NCBI GenBank assembly: GCA_003697105.1
Contig: RFFQ01000170.1
Coordinates: 1-55,172, forward strand
Length of the DNA: 55,172 bases
From: Gemmatimonadota bacterium
GTDB taxonomy: Bacteria > 4572-55 > J002
Reading direction: 5' to 3'
How positions within the stretch are numbered: position 1 is the first letter of the stretch; each line of letters starts with the position of its first letter. Positions 15,610-24,233 of this stretch are shown here, one piece after another. The notes under the pieces were generated by a model. It made no database searches, was not told the DNA's origin, and saw only the letters and a list, made by a program, of their open reading frames with translations. A program made the translations under genes and the position numbers.

Positions 15610-18600
15610 GTGAAAACTATCGGCAAATATGAAATTGTGGAAGAACTGGACAAAGGAGATGTCGGGACATACTATCGAGTGCAGGATTTGGTTAATGAAA
15701 CATCATTTTTAATTCAGGAATTATACCCCAAACATGCCAACGATGATAATTTTGTCCGTCGCTTCCAACGAGCAGTAAAAGCCTCAGAATTTCTGCAACA
15801 TGATAATATTCTGAATACATTTGAATTTGGAAAATCAGAAACTTCAGTGTTCAATGTTTCGGACTACCACGACGGGTTAACCGTAAGCAAACTGTTGGCA
15901 CGTGTCAAGAAAATCCCGCTGGAAGTCAGTTGTGAGATTATCATCCAAAGTTGCCAAGGCTTGAAAAAAGCGCATCAGGAGAACATTATCCACCGGAACT
16001 TAAAACCCAATTTTATTTTGGTCGGCCGGGATGGCATTGTGCGCATTTCTGATTTTGGCCTAGCCTACAACGATGAAAAACTCGGGTCCATTCATTTGGT
16101 ACCCGCCCAGATTGGCACGGCGCATTATTTATCCAGTGAATTAGCTCTGGGGATGAAGCTGGATCAGCGGGCAGATATTTTCTCCTTGGGAATCATCTTT
16201 TATGAGATGTTGACCGGAGTGAATCCTTTTGCGGCAGAGACGTTTGCCGCTACGTTTACCAAGCTGAAATCCGAGGAACCGCCGGAAGCATTGATGAACC
16301 TCAACCCGGAGCTTCCAGAACGGATAAATACCATCGTCCAAAAGATGCTCAAGAAAAACCGCAATGACCGGTATAAAACATGCGATGATGTTCTGGATGA
16401 TCTGGCGTCATTCCTAAAATCGGTGGCGTTGCCCAGCGGCAAAGAACTACTAATACAATACATGCAAAGTCCAGAAAGCTATGCTCCAACACCGATTCCT
16501 GCAGAAAAACCACCTATCGTGGCGCCACCACCCTCTACTCCGGTAGAAACACCGGTTACCAGCGAAGAGACCGCTTTTTTTGAAGTTGATGTTCCCGCAT
16601 CGCCGCCCGTACAACCTGTCACTCCAGCAGATGAGAGCTTTGATCTGGATTTGGATATGACACCGGATGTGCCGGTAACCAGCCCCCCACCCGCCGAACC
16701 GGTAGCTTCTACCGCTAACGATTTTTTAGACTTAGATACGCCCGCCGCACCGGCACCACCGGTGGAGACGGTATCTTCCAGTGCGGATGATGATTTTCTG
16801 GATTTGGATATTCCAGCCCCAACACCCGCCCCGCCGGTAGCGGATCAGGTCGATGGGGGCACCCAACCCGTCTCATCCAGTACCGACGATGATTTTTTGG
16901 ATTTAGATATTCCGACAGCGGTCACAACACCGGAACCCACGCCTGCTTCCACCACAGATGATGACTTTCTGGATTTAGATACACCTCCGCCAGCCTCTGA
17001 AACCCCGGGGACACCTCCTGAACCCGCCACTCTCGACGATGATTTTTTAGATTTGGATGCACCCGCACCGGAAATTACACCCGCATCACCACCCCAACAA
17101 GAAGAAGAAACCTCCTTTTTTGACGTTGGTGCACCACCGGCCGCACCCGCTTCTGAACCGGCAGGGGTTGAAACGCCTGATACGGCTGAAGATGATGCCT
17201 TTTTCAATACGGTTGAAGGTCCACCAGAGCAGGTGACTCCCGAAGAAGTCGATGAAACCGCCGTATTTGAAAATCCACTCTTCCAAACCGGGGAACCGGT
17301 AGCAGCAAAACAACCACCCAGTGATACATCTGACGATCTGATTTTTACGGAAAAAACGGATGAGATCGAACTTACAGCGGGGGTCACTGCTAGTGAAGAA
17401 ACCTCCATTTTATCCGATGTTGATCTGGCAAGTGAGTTCAAAGAACCCACTCCCGTAGAGGCACCCAGCGCCCGCTCCGAAGAACCCCCCATGCCACCAC
17501 CAGAGCCATTGGACGAAGATTTACAATTCACGGATTTTAACGAAGATGTCGAAATTTTAGAGGACATCCCTGAGCTGGAAGATACAAAAGTCATCGAACC
17601 GGTACCTCAAACCGCCAAAGCGGAGCCGAAACCAAAACCAGAGCCAAAACCAGAGCCTCCCAAACCAAAAGCGGAAACACCAAAACCGAAACCGAAACCA
17701 GCACCTCCCAAACCAAAAGCGGAAACACCAAAACCGAAACCGAAACCGGCACCTCCCAAACCAAAAGCGGAAACACCAAAACCGTCCGAACCCGAACCCA
17801 AAGCGGTAAAACCCCACCCCTCGTCGCCAGTCGATGAAAAGTGGGTAAAATACCTGGTGTGGGCGGCAGGTCTCCTGATTCTCATCAATGCCGGTCTCTT
17901 TTTCGGACTTCGGAACCCGCAGGAAGCCGTGCTACTGGTGGAAAGTACCCCGGACAATGCCAAAGTCGCCGTTAATGGAATTGTGCGGGCATCTCAAACT
18001 CCAGCCATTATACGAGCGTTGAAACCCGGCGAGCATTTGATCGAATTGACAAATGGTGATCTGGTGTTTCAGCATACCGTCACCCTCGAAGGTGGAAAAA
18101 AATACCGGCTCGTCGCCACGTTGTATGACCCCTCGCTATTGGAAGAGATGGAAGAACCGGCATCCACGCCAACGGTCATCGCCGAAGAGAGCGAAAATTT
18201 ACGGCAAGTTAAAATATTATCGGAACCTTCGGGAGCGTACATTTATATCAATGGTGAGCCGGCAGGCACCTCACCCAGCACAGTAAATTTACCTTTGGGT
18301 ACCGTTGAAGTCAAACTGATCGCCGTGGGATATGAAGATTACGTGACCGAAATCGGGCATACCGAGACGCCTCAAGAACTTAAAATTACGCTCACGCCCA
18401 TAGAACAACCGGCAGAGGTTGTGGCGGAAACCCCCACCACACCGGACCAGCCCGAAGAAACAACCTTTTCCACAACGATTTCTACGAATCCACCGGGCGC
18501 AACGGTGTATGTCCAAGGGAAAGCATACGATCAAAAAACCCCACTGTCCTTGGAGCTACCTACCGGAGATTATCCGGTACGGATCGAAATCGAAGGATAT

Positions 18601-19110
18601 AAACCGGTCACCAAAAACATCTATCCGGGTTTAGGGGAGTTGACGGTGAATTTGGAAGCAGAGACACCTCGTTTAGCCACCGCTCCGGAAACACCCGCAC
18701 CGGAACAACCGGTAAGCCGTCCCCCGTTATTGGCATCTGCGAGTATCAACGGCAATATGGGGCGAAGCGGCGCCCAGAAGATCGATCTCACAAAACCCAG
18801 CACCCAATTAACCGCGCTACCAACATCCTACCGGCGGGGAGTTAAACTTCTAGGGTCAACCGCACAACTACCCGCCGAATTAACCCAATACGCCGAATTA
18901 CGGGTCGCTATTGACACCGTAACAGATATTTATATCAACGGGCACTATCAAGCGAGTACGCCACTAAGCAAACGTATCAAACTGGCACCGGGGGATCACA
19001 TCATCCGAATCGTGGACCCGCAAGGGATTTATCGCGATTATGTGAAAAAGGTCAGTGTGAACGTCGGGGATCAAATCTCGATCTCTACCTCAGACTTGAA
19101 ACACCGGTAA
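15610..19110 (+). CDS. Ser/Thr kinase-like protein (predicted pseudokinase) with transmembrane segment and PEGA repeats
   Basis: 1166 residues, GTG start with GAGGTGG upstream. Residues 7-265 form a PknB-like fold, but catalytic residues are lost. The VAIK Lys is Gln36, HRD reads HRN (Asn130), the catalytic-loop Asn is Phe135, and the helix-C Glu appears replaced; DFG (148-150) remains. About 290-690 is a Pro/acidic linker with six copies of a motif like DDDFLDLD(I/T)P, then a PKPKPE tract (683-725). One transmembrane helix lies at about 745-767. At least three PEGA domains follow (about 775-1000) and a fourth at the C-terminus (about 1100-1160). The kinase fold is cytoplasmic and the PEGA part extracytoplasmic, perhaps wall- or envelope-binding. 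Terminator at 19141 closes the gene. Confidence 0.88.
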   Translation: MKTIGKYEIVEELDKGDVGTYYRVQDLVNETSFLIQELYPKHANDDNFVRRFQRAVKASEFLQHDNILNTFEFGKSETSVFNVSDYHDGLTVSKLLARVKKIPLEVSCEIIIQSCQGLKKAHQENIIHRNLKPNFILVGRDGIVRISDFGLAYNDEKLGSIHLVPAQIGTAHYLSSELALGMKLDQRADIFSLGIIFYEMLTGVNPFAAETFAATFTKLKSEEPPEALMNLNPELPERINTIVQKMLKKNRNDRYKTCDDVLDDLASFLKSVALPSGKELLIQYMQSPESYAPTPIPAEKPPIVAPPPSTPVETPVTSEETAFFEVDVPASPPVQPVTPADESFDLDLDMTPDVPVTSPPPAEPVASTANDFLDLDTPAAPAPPVETVSSSADDDFLDLDIPAPTPAPPVADQVDGGTQPVSSSTDDDFLDLDIPTAVTTPEPTPASTTDDDFLDLDTPPPASETPGTPPEPATLDDDFLDLDAPAPEITPASPPQQEEETSFFDVGAPPAAPASEPAGVETPDTAEDDAFFNTVEGPPEQVTPEEVDETAVFENPLFQTGEPVAAKQPPSDTSDDLIFTEKTDEIELTAGVTASEETSILSDVDLASEFKEPTPVEAPSARSEEPPMPPPEPLDEDLQFTDFNEDVEILEDIPELEDTKVIEPVPQTAKAEPKPKPEPKPEPPKPKAETPKPKPKPAPPKPKAETPKPKPKPAPPKPKAETPKPSEPEPKAVKPHPSSPVDEKWVKYLVWAAGLLILINAGLFFGLRNPQEAVLLVESTPDNAKVAVNGIVRASQTPAIIRALKPGEHLIELTNGDLVFQHTVTLEGGKKYRLVATLYDPSLLEEMEEPASTPTVIAEESENLRQVKILSEPSGAYIYINGEPAGTSPSTVNLPLGTVEVKLIAVGYEDYVTEIGHTETPQELKITLTPIEQPAEVVAETPTTPDQPEETTFSTTISTNPPGATVYVQGKAYDQKTPLSLELPTGDYPVRIEIEGYKPVTKNIYPGLGELTVNLEAETPRLATAPETPAPEQPVSRPPLLASASINGNMGRSGAQKIDLTKPSTQLTALPTSYRRGVKLLGSTAQLPAELTQYAELRVAIDTVTDIYINGHYQASTPLSKRIKLAPGDHIIRIVDPQGIYRDYVKKVSVNVGDQISISTSDLKHR
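17656..17785 (+). repeat. 48-nt in-gene tandem repeat (PKPKAETPKPKPKPAP)
   Basis: CCTCCCAAACC starts at 17656, 17704 and 17752, giving a 48-nt period and about 2.7 near-identical copies. Each codes 16 residues of the Pro/Lys linker just before the transmembrane helix. Such tracts change length easily by slippage without shifting frame. Confidence 0.9.
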
Positions 19111-19140
19111 CATGGAACATCTCGCCGGTAAGGGAGGATG

Positions 19141-19176
19141 GCGACATCGAGTTAAACATCTCGATGTCGCTTTTTT
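19141..19176 (+). terminator. strong intrinsic terminator after the pseudokinase gene
   Basis: GCGACATCGAG (19141-19151) pairs perfectly over 11 nt with CTCGATGTCGC (19160-19170) and is followed by six T. Confidence 0.93.
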
Positions 19177-19221
19177 CGCAAAAATCACCCTTACGACCTC
19201 AACACAGAAATAGGTAGCACT

Positions 19222-20922
19222 ATGGCTCTTCTTATTTATACCGATGAACACGGAAAGGAACACCAAGTCCCTATCGAACGTTCAAAACTGTTGATAGGAC
19301 GCAGCAAAGATAATGATTTAGCGTTGCTTGATATTTACGTTTCACGCTATCATGCAAAAATTACCGTGGAGAGTGATCGATATTACATAGAGGATTGCGG
19401 AAGTACCTATGGCACGTATGTCAACGGTACACAGGAAAAACGGGTATTGTTGGAATATGGAGATGAAATTAAAGTCGGTGAAACCGTACTCCATTTTGTT
19501 AGCGATGAGGTGGAACAGACAAATGAACAATTGGCACAATTGGTCAATAAGCAAAACGCCGGTCAGGCAATGAAGGCATTTAACCAAATCGAACACGAAT
19601 TTGATGATATTCGGGATCAACTCCAAGCCGTTCGTGACTCAAAAGCAGTAGATGTGACCACACTTTTGGAACGCGTCGATCATCTCGGTCAAACGATTGC
19701 CGAAATTCATACTAATTTGGCGGAACTGGAAAAGGCAAGTCAAATCAACGCCACCTTGTACGAAGTGGGCAAAATGATCAATACCGTCTTCGAGTTGAAC
19801 CGCTTGCTCAATCTGGTAATGGATTTAGCTCTGAAAGTGATGAATGCGGAACGAGGGTTTATCATGTTGATCGATCAAGAGACCGGCGAACTGCGAACGG
19901 AAGTTGCCCGCAACATGGATCCCGAAGATGATCAAAGCCTGCTCCAATCCGAATCTTCTGGAACATCCATCAGTCAGGGTATAGCAACCCAAGTGATCGA
20001 AACCGGTGAGCCGATTCTAACAACAGATGCCTCCAATGACCCGCGTTTTATGCGTCAGGCAAGTGTCATTATGTATAACATCCACTCCGTGATCTGTGTC
20101 CCGTTGCGCTCTAAAGAGCAAGAGATCATTGGTGTGATTTACGTGGATAATCGTATTTCCAAAGGCTATTTCACCCAAGATGATTTGGATTTTCTGATGG
20201 CGTTTACCAATCAAGCCGCGTTAGCGATTGAAAATGCCCAGTTGTACAACAGTATTCAGGAACAAGAGCGCATCCGGGAGAATTTACAGCGCTATCTACC
20301 GGCAGAATTGGCAAATCAAATGATGAATCAGGGACAGATTCAATTGGGCGGAGAAGAATGTTTTGTTTCGATTTTGTTCTCGGATATTCAAGGTTTTACC
20401 TCCCGAGCCGAAAAAATGCCGGCAGGGGAAGTGGTGCAAATGCTAAACGCTTATTTTAGTCTCATGACCGACGAAATTTTTAAGCAGGAGGGCACTCTCG
20501 ATAAATTTATGGGGGATGGTATTATGACCATCTTCGGGGCACCCATCCCGCATGAAGATCATGCGCTACGGGCAATTAAAGCCGCTATTGGGATGCGAGA
20601 ACGCCTTAAAGAATTGAACGCGGAGTGGGCTAAAGAAGGCAAAGAACCGCTGGTAATCCGAATTGGAATTGCCAGTGGAACGGTGGTTGCTGGTAACATC
20701 GGTTCGGAACGCCGCATGGATTATACCGCCATTGGAGATGCCGTCAATTTGGCATCCCGATTGGAAAGCGCGGCTTCTGGAGGACAAATTTTGATTGATG
20801 ATATGACCTATGAACTCGCCGCCGGAGTCATTAAAGCCAACCGCTTAGTCCCCATCCGTGTCAAAGGCAAAAGTCGTCCTATTCAGGTATATGAAGTTGT
20901 GGGTCTGGAAACCGATGTGTAA
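19222..20922 (+). CDS. FHA-GAF-class III adenylate/guanylate cyclase
   Basis: 566 residues. An FHA domain (about 5-95; LLIGRSKDNDLALLD, 'VSRYHAKI') binds phosphothreonine peptides. A helical linker follows, then a GAF domain (about 180-345). The C-terminal class III nucleotide cyclase (about 375-560) has both metal aspartates in place (FSDIQGFTSR and FMGDGIMTIFGAP), the substrate lysine in 'LDKFMGDG', and 'DYTAIGDAVNLASRLE' with the transition-state Asn and Arg. It is probably active, most likely making cAMP; base specificity cannot be fixed by eye. It is soluble. It follows a kinase-like protein that seems unable to phosphorylate, so the FHA ligand probably comes from elsewhere. It overlaps the next gene by 8 nt. 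Confidence 0.92.
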   Translation: MALLIYTDEHGKEHQVPIERSKLLIGRSKDNDLALLDIYVSRYHAKITVESDRYYIEDCGSTYGTYVNGTQEKRVLLEYGDEIKVGETVLHFVSDEVEQTNEQLAQLVNKQNAGQAMKAFNQIEHEFDDIRDQLQAVRDSKAVDVTTLLERVDHLGQTIAEIHTNLAELEKASQINATLYEVGKMINTVFELNRLLNLVMDLALKVMNAERGFIMLIDQETGELRTEVARNMDPEDDQSLLQSESSGTSISQGIATQVIETGEPILTTDASNDPRFMRQASVIMYNIHSVICVPLRSKEQEIIGVIYVDNRISKGYFTQDDLDFLMAFTNQAALAIENAQLYNSIQEQERIRENLQRYLPAELANQMMNQGQIQLGGEECFVSILFSDIQGFTSRAEKMPAGEVVQMLNAYFSLMTDEIFKQEGTLDKFMGDGIMTIFGAPIPHEDHALRAIKAAIGMRERLKELNAEWAKEGKEPLVIRIGIASGTVVAGNIGSERRMDYTAIGDAVNLASRLESAASGGQILIDDMTYELAAGVIKANRLVPIRVKGKSRPIQVYEVVGLETDV

Positions 20923-22189
20923 ATATGGCATCTTCATGGTGCTGGCGTTCCTCTGGATACCGGTTTCGCGCACTGGGGCAATCTCTCTGATGGAGTACCG
21001 CCCACCCATTAGCAAAAGTGAAAATTTGCAACTGGATGCATCCTATAATTATGCCGGACAAGATTCCACTACCTCAGATGTGGGTAGTGCCTCTGTCCGG
21101 TATTTTCGTATATTTGACTCCCAACCCTTTGCGTATCGCCTCGAATTTAACTCCGTTTTGGGCTATGACGGTCTGAATGAAGACCAAACGGTTTATAACC
21201 CAACCACCCAACAAACGGTGGTATTGAACCGTCACAAAACCACCTTGACGGTGGATGCCCGTAGCGAATTCCGAAAATATATCCTGCTTGAAAAGCTATT
21301 TGGGACAATCAGTTCCCAAATGCGGTATGTAAGAGGCAAAGGCGAATCTTTGAAAAAACAAGTTACCGGAAAGGATACAACCTATGCCGTCCTGAGCGAA
21401 ACATACGCCCGCCCCGAGGTAATGCTGGCAACTGGTATCGGTTATGGAAAGTTTGTGAACGCAACCCCCTTAGTCCGGGCAATCCGGGTAGAACAGGAAT
21501 TGGCACGTATTGATGCCTTGATGGGTAACTTGCCCAACGAAACCTTAATTGAGCTGGCTAAACTGCTGACCCCCGAAAAACAACGGGAATACCAAAATCG
21601 ATTTGAGCCTTCCGTATGGGAACGCTACTATTATGCGGATATTCAAAAAGTGCTGCTAACATCTGGATTGCTAAAAGGAGACCGGCTTTCGGCGTTTGCC
21701 GTCCTGCGGATTCAACAGGTATTGGCAGAAAATATCAATGACCGCTCGTATGGCTGGGATGCGGCGGTTGTGACCCAATATGTCGTTATCTCCCGCCGGT
21801 CTGGAGAAAGCGATCAAAATGCCGGAATGGGATTATACACCAATTATGCCTACCCATTTAATTCTAAAACCCAACTGTCGCATAACCTCTCTTTATTGAC
21901 CCGCTTTTCACCCTTATTGAAAGAAAATTCATTGCTTTCTACTTTGAATGTAACGTATGAAGCCAGTGATCGGGTGGATTGGCGCACCACGTACCAGCTA
22001 TCATTAGAATTCACGAATCTTCACCGGGCAGAACTCGCCCAACATGCCATTAGTACAAATCTGATTTTTTACGTGGAAGGACACATCAATTTAACGCTGT
22101 CTGGTTCGTTGAGTAAAACAATAATTCAGAACAGCAGTGAAGCCTGGTTAAAAAAGATAAACCTATCCCTTACATACGACATAATCTAA
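20915..22189 (+). CDS. predicted outer-membrane beta-barrel protein
   Basis: 424 residues from the ATG at 20915, overlapping the cyclase stop by 8 nt. This start gives a signal peptide (MCKYGIFMVLAFLWIPVSRT then G-A). The mature part alternates polar and hydrophobic residues with many Tyr/Phe, typical of barrel strands (ASVRYFRIFDSQPFAYRLEF; 'YQLSLEFTNLHRAEL'), and the last strand ends NLSLTYDII. A helical insertion at about 175-260 may form a plug or periplasmic element. No family recognised. Translational coupling to a nucleotide cyclase is unusual and may link envelope state to signalling. Confidence 0.65.
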   Translation: MCKYGIFMVLAFLWIPVSRTGAISLMEYRPPISKSENLQLDASYNYAGQDSTTSDVGSASVRYFRIFDSQPFAYRLEFNSVLGYDGLNEDQTVYNPTTQQTVVLNRHKTTLTVDARSEFRKYILLEKLFGTISSQMRYVRGKGESLKKQVTGKDTTYAVLSETYARPEVMLATGIGYGKFVNATPLVRAIRVEQELARIDALMGNLPNETLIELAKLLTPEKQREYQNRFEPSVWERYYYADIQKVLLTSGLLKGDRLSAFAVLRIQQVLAENINDRSYGWDAAVVTQYVVISRRSGESDQNAGMGLYTNYAYPFNSKTQLSHNLSLLTRFSPLLKENSLLSTLNVTYEASDRVDWRTTYQLSLEFTNLHRAELAQHAISTNLIFYVEGHINLTLSGSLSKTIIQNSSEAWLKKINLSLTYDII

Positions 22190-22195
22190 CAAAAA

Positions 22196-22227
22196 CGCCC
22201 ACCGTACCGGAATCAATACAGTGGGCG
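22196..22227 (-). terminator. terminator between convergent genes
   Basis: CGCCCAC (22196-22202) pairs with GTGGGCG (22221-22227), extended by a GTA/TAC pair inside. On the minus strand five T follow, so it best serves the lipoprotein gene ending at 22258. It may also act for the plus-strand gene ending at 22189. Confidence 0.75.
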
Positions 22228-22257
22228 AAATTTGAATATTTGATTTTCAAGCTGGTA

Positions 22258-22650
22258 TCAGTTGGTACTGGCGTTTTCCAACGCCATCATGGCTTCTTCC
22301 AACTTTTTCCCTAATTCATCCATCCGCTCCGGAGGGAGGGAAGTCGGATATTGTGCCGCATCAGGATATTTCTGGTCTAACGCCAGCATTTGCTCCTGAC
22401 ACTGGCGTATCTGCTCCACATCATTCTCCTCACGTGCCTGCTTTAACTTATCCTTCAATTGGGTATATTCCACCACATAAGTGATATAATCGTCATCGGT
22501 AATTACCTTTTGGGACACCGGTGGTGTTTCTTCTTCGGTAGAGGATGCACTTGTATTCGATGGGGTGGATTCTGTTTGGGACTTTTGACCACATCCCGCC
22601 ACAAGCAGACCCAATACGAGAGCAACCATCCAGATAAAGCGAACATTCAT
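22258..22650 (-). CDS. small lipoprotein, 130 aa
   Basis: The start at 22650 gives a lipoprotein signal (NVRFIWMVALVLGLLVAGC) with cleavage before the Cys and GGGAGAATAGAG upstream. The remainder is a Ser/Thr-rich tether (QTESTPSNTSASSTEEE) then a helical domain with charged residues (VVEYTQLKDKLKQAREENDV). It starts 4 nt after the OmpA-family gene, so both are one operon. Probably an envelope partner of that protein; not a recognised family. Confidence 0.75.
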   Translation of the reverse strand: MNVRFIWMVALVLGLLVAGCGQKSQTESTPSNTSASSTEEETPPVSQKVITDDDYITYVVEYTQLKDKLKQAREENDVEQIRQCQEQMLALDQKYPDAAQYPTSLPPERMDELGKKLEEAMMALENASTN

Positions 22651-22654
22651 GACT

Positions 22655-23911
22655 CTATTCTCCCATTTCATTGAAAGTACTATCCATGACATCAATGACA
22701 GTGCGGCGATTCTTCCGACGGTTTTCTTCACTGGTATTGGGCACCAACGGTTCAGATTCACCTTTCCCAATAACAATCATGCGTTCTTGGGAAATATTGA
22801 AATTCCGCGAAAGGTAATCTGCTACCGCTTGTGCTCGTCTTTCAGATAATTTCTGATTATATTCTGCACTTCCCAAATCACAGGTATGTCCAGTAATACG
22901 GATGGGACTGTTCGGGTGGTTTTGCAGCGCCATACCTACTTCATTTAACAGGGCTTGCGCCTCTGGTTTTAAGTCAGCTTTGTTTAGGTCAAACATCACT
23001 TTGTCGGAAAGTTCAAAGGTTTCCAGCGGGATATTGCTGGGGCGCATGGGGACATATACATCTTCCGGTTCAAGCAAAATCGATAAGATCGCCAAACTAT
23101 CAGACTCAAACCGAATCCGTCGTGATTGCAAGATGTAACCTTCTTTTTCCGCGGTCACATCATGGATATGGGCAAGGTCTATTTTGATGGTCACCGGACT
23201 CGCTCCAACGTATGTTTGTCCAAGATAGACCTCAGCCGGGGAGGGGTCGGTTTGAATCAACACCGAGGGACGGGTATCGGTTTGAGTTTGGGTACAATCG
23301 CCATCCAAAATACCGTCGGGATCCGCAAAATCTGCTTCTAACCGCCGGGTAGTGTTCGCATGGAGTTGTGCTTTTTGCCGATACTCTTGTTTTAGGCGCG
23401 GGTCACTTTCGTTTTCGAGCAACCGGCAATAGGTCAGAGCCAAATAATAAAATCCTTCCGCCCGGTCGGGGCTGAGTTCAATTGCCCGGAGCAGGGTCTG
23501 TTCGGCATGGGAAAGCATATTTTTTTTGAGGTATGTTCGCCCCAACCCAATGTATGCCGGTCCGAAAAACGGGTCATAATCAATAGCCATCAAAAATTCC
23601 TGCTGGGCTTTGTCCAGTAGCCCCACCGAAAGATACCGCTCACCATCGATCAAATTACCTTCAGTATCCCCATATCCGGTAAACCACGTTTGCCGGATGG
23701 CTTCCACGTCTTTTCCAGAGGTAGAACGTCGCTTGGGATCATATTGTACTTCACCCTCTTTAGCATCGCCGTTCTGCACACCCCGTGCAAACACATCAAA
23801 CTCGTTTTGGGGGGGCTGATAGGTCTCGCGGGGTTTACCGGCGCAACTGGCAACCAGCAAAACAACCCCCAACAGGGTAAAAAAGCGCCCCCATAAAATA
23901 TTTTTTCTCAT
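22655..23911 (-). CDS. OmpA-family lipoprotein with TPR and PEGA domains
   Basis: 418 residues. The signal ends at LLVASC, a lipobox. TPR repeats occupy about 90-165 (EFLMAIDYDPFFGPAYIGLG). A PEGA domain spans about 215-280 (VLIQTDPSPAEVYLGQTYVG). The C-terminal OmpA domain (about 295-415) has the peptidoglycan-binding pattern: FDLNKADLKPEAQALLNEVG, 'ITGHTCDLGSAEYN' and 'LSERRAQAVADYL'. It would tie the outer membrane to the wall, as Pal does. Upstream lies a strong promoter (23964-23992) and, divergently, a candidate small RNA. GTGGAGG precedes the ATG. Confidence 0.9.
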   Translation of the reverse strand: MRKNILWGRFFTLLGVVLLVASCAGKPRETYQPPQNEFDVFARGVQNGDAKEGEVQYDPKRRSTSGKDVEAIRQTWFTGYGDTEGNLIDGERYLSVGLLDKAQQEFLMAIDYDPFFGPAYIGLGRTYLKKNMLSHAEQTLLRAIELSPDRAEGFYYLALTYCRLLENESDPRLKQEYRQKAQLHANTTRRLEADFADPDGILDGDCTQTQTDTRPSVLIQTDPSPAEVYLGQTYVGASPVTIKIDLAHIHDVTAEKEGYILQSRRIRFESDSLAILSILLEPEDVYVPMRPSNIPLETFELSDKVMFDLNKADLKPEAQALLNEVGMALQNHPNSPIRITGHTCDLGSAEYNQKLSERRAQAVADYLSRNFNISQERMIVIGKGESEPLVPNTSEENRRKNRRTVIDVMDSTFNEMGE

Positions 23912-23963
23912 TCGATAAAACCTCCACTATATCAGAGCACAAGATTTTGTGATTGCTATATTT

Positions 23964-23992
23964 AGTGTAGCATACCTCAAGTAATTTGTCAA
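23964..23992 (-). promoter_or_regulatory. sigma-70-type promoter of the OmpA-lipoprotein operon
   Basis: On the minus strand TTGACA (23992-23987), 17 nt, then TACACT (23969-23964), with an extended -10 TG. The leader holds a small inverted repeat CACAA-N4-TTGTG (23937-23950). The rest of 23912-24106 shows no other feature. Confidence 0.8.
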
Positions 23993-24106
23993 ATAAAATT
24001 TTACATATACGAACAATAGGTAACTATCTGATAATAAACTAATTAAACCTGATATAGATCGGCGCGAGCAGGCGCGGCTACCCGCAAAACCATCCGGAAA
24101 AAGGGC

Positions 24107-24135
24107 TTGACAATAAAAAGCCACTATGTTATTCT
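24107..24135 (+). promoter_or_regulatory. promoter of the candidate small RNA, TTGACA-N17-TATTCT
   Basis: Perfect -35 (24107-24112), 17-nt spacer, TATTCT (24130-24135) with extended TG at 24127-24128. It is near-identical to the promoter at 2386-2414. No plus-strand gene lies downstream. Confidence 0.85.
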
Positions 24136-24141
24136 TTGCTC

Positions 24142-24233
24142 TCAGATGTTGAAGGGCATGATTCAACATCAGTTTCATTTTGGTTTCTCCTTTCGAAAGC
24201 AGGTACTCGTGGGCGCAAGTACCTGCTTTTTTT
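24142..24233 (+). ncRNA. candidate small regulatory RNA, about 92 nt
   Basis: A self-contained transcription unit. After the promoter at 24107-24135 comes a perfect 9-bp hairpin (GATGTTGAA 24145-24153 with TTCAACATC 24162-24170, loop GGGCATGA). A 25-nt U-rich single-stranded linker containing TTTCTCCTTT (24185-24193) follows. It ends in a 12-bp terminator hairpin (24196-24207 with 24218-24229) and seven T (24227-24233). The only reading frame in it has no stop before the terminator, so it is unlikely to code. UCUCCUUU is complementary to strong ribosome sites (AAAGGAGA), the usual seed type for repressing RNAs. It lies between the OmpA-lipoprotein operon (divergent) and polX (convergent; the T run overlaps the polX stop). 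It matches no RNA family I recognise; expression is inferred. Confidence 0.75.

Noticed and set aside
16845-17594. 249-codon open frame antisense to the pseudokinase linker
   Set aside because: Ser/Val-rich mirror of the acidic Pro/Asp linker; open only because of biased codons on the other strand.
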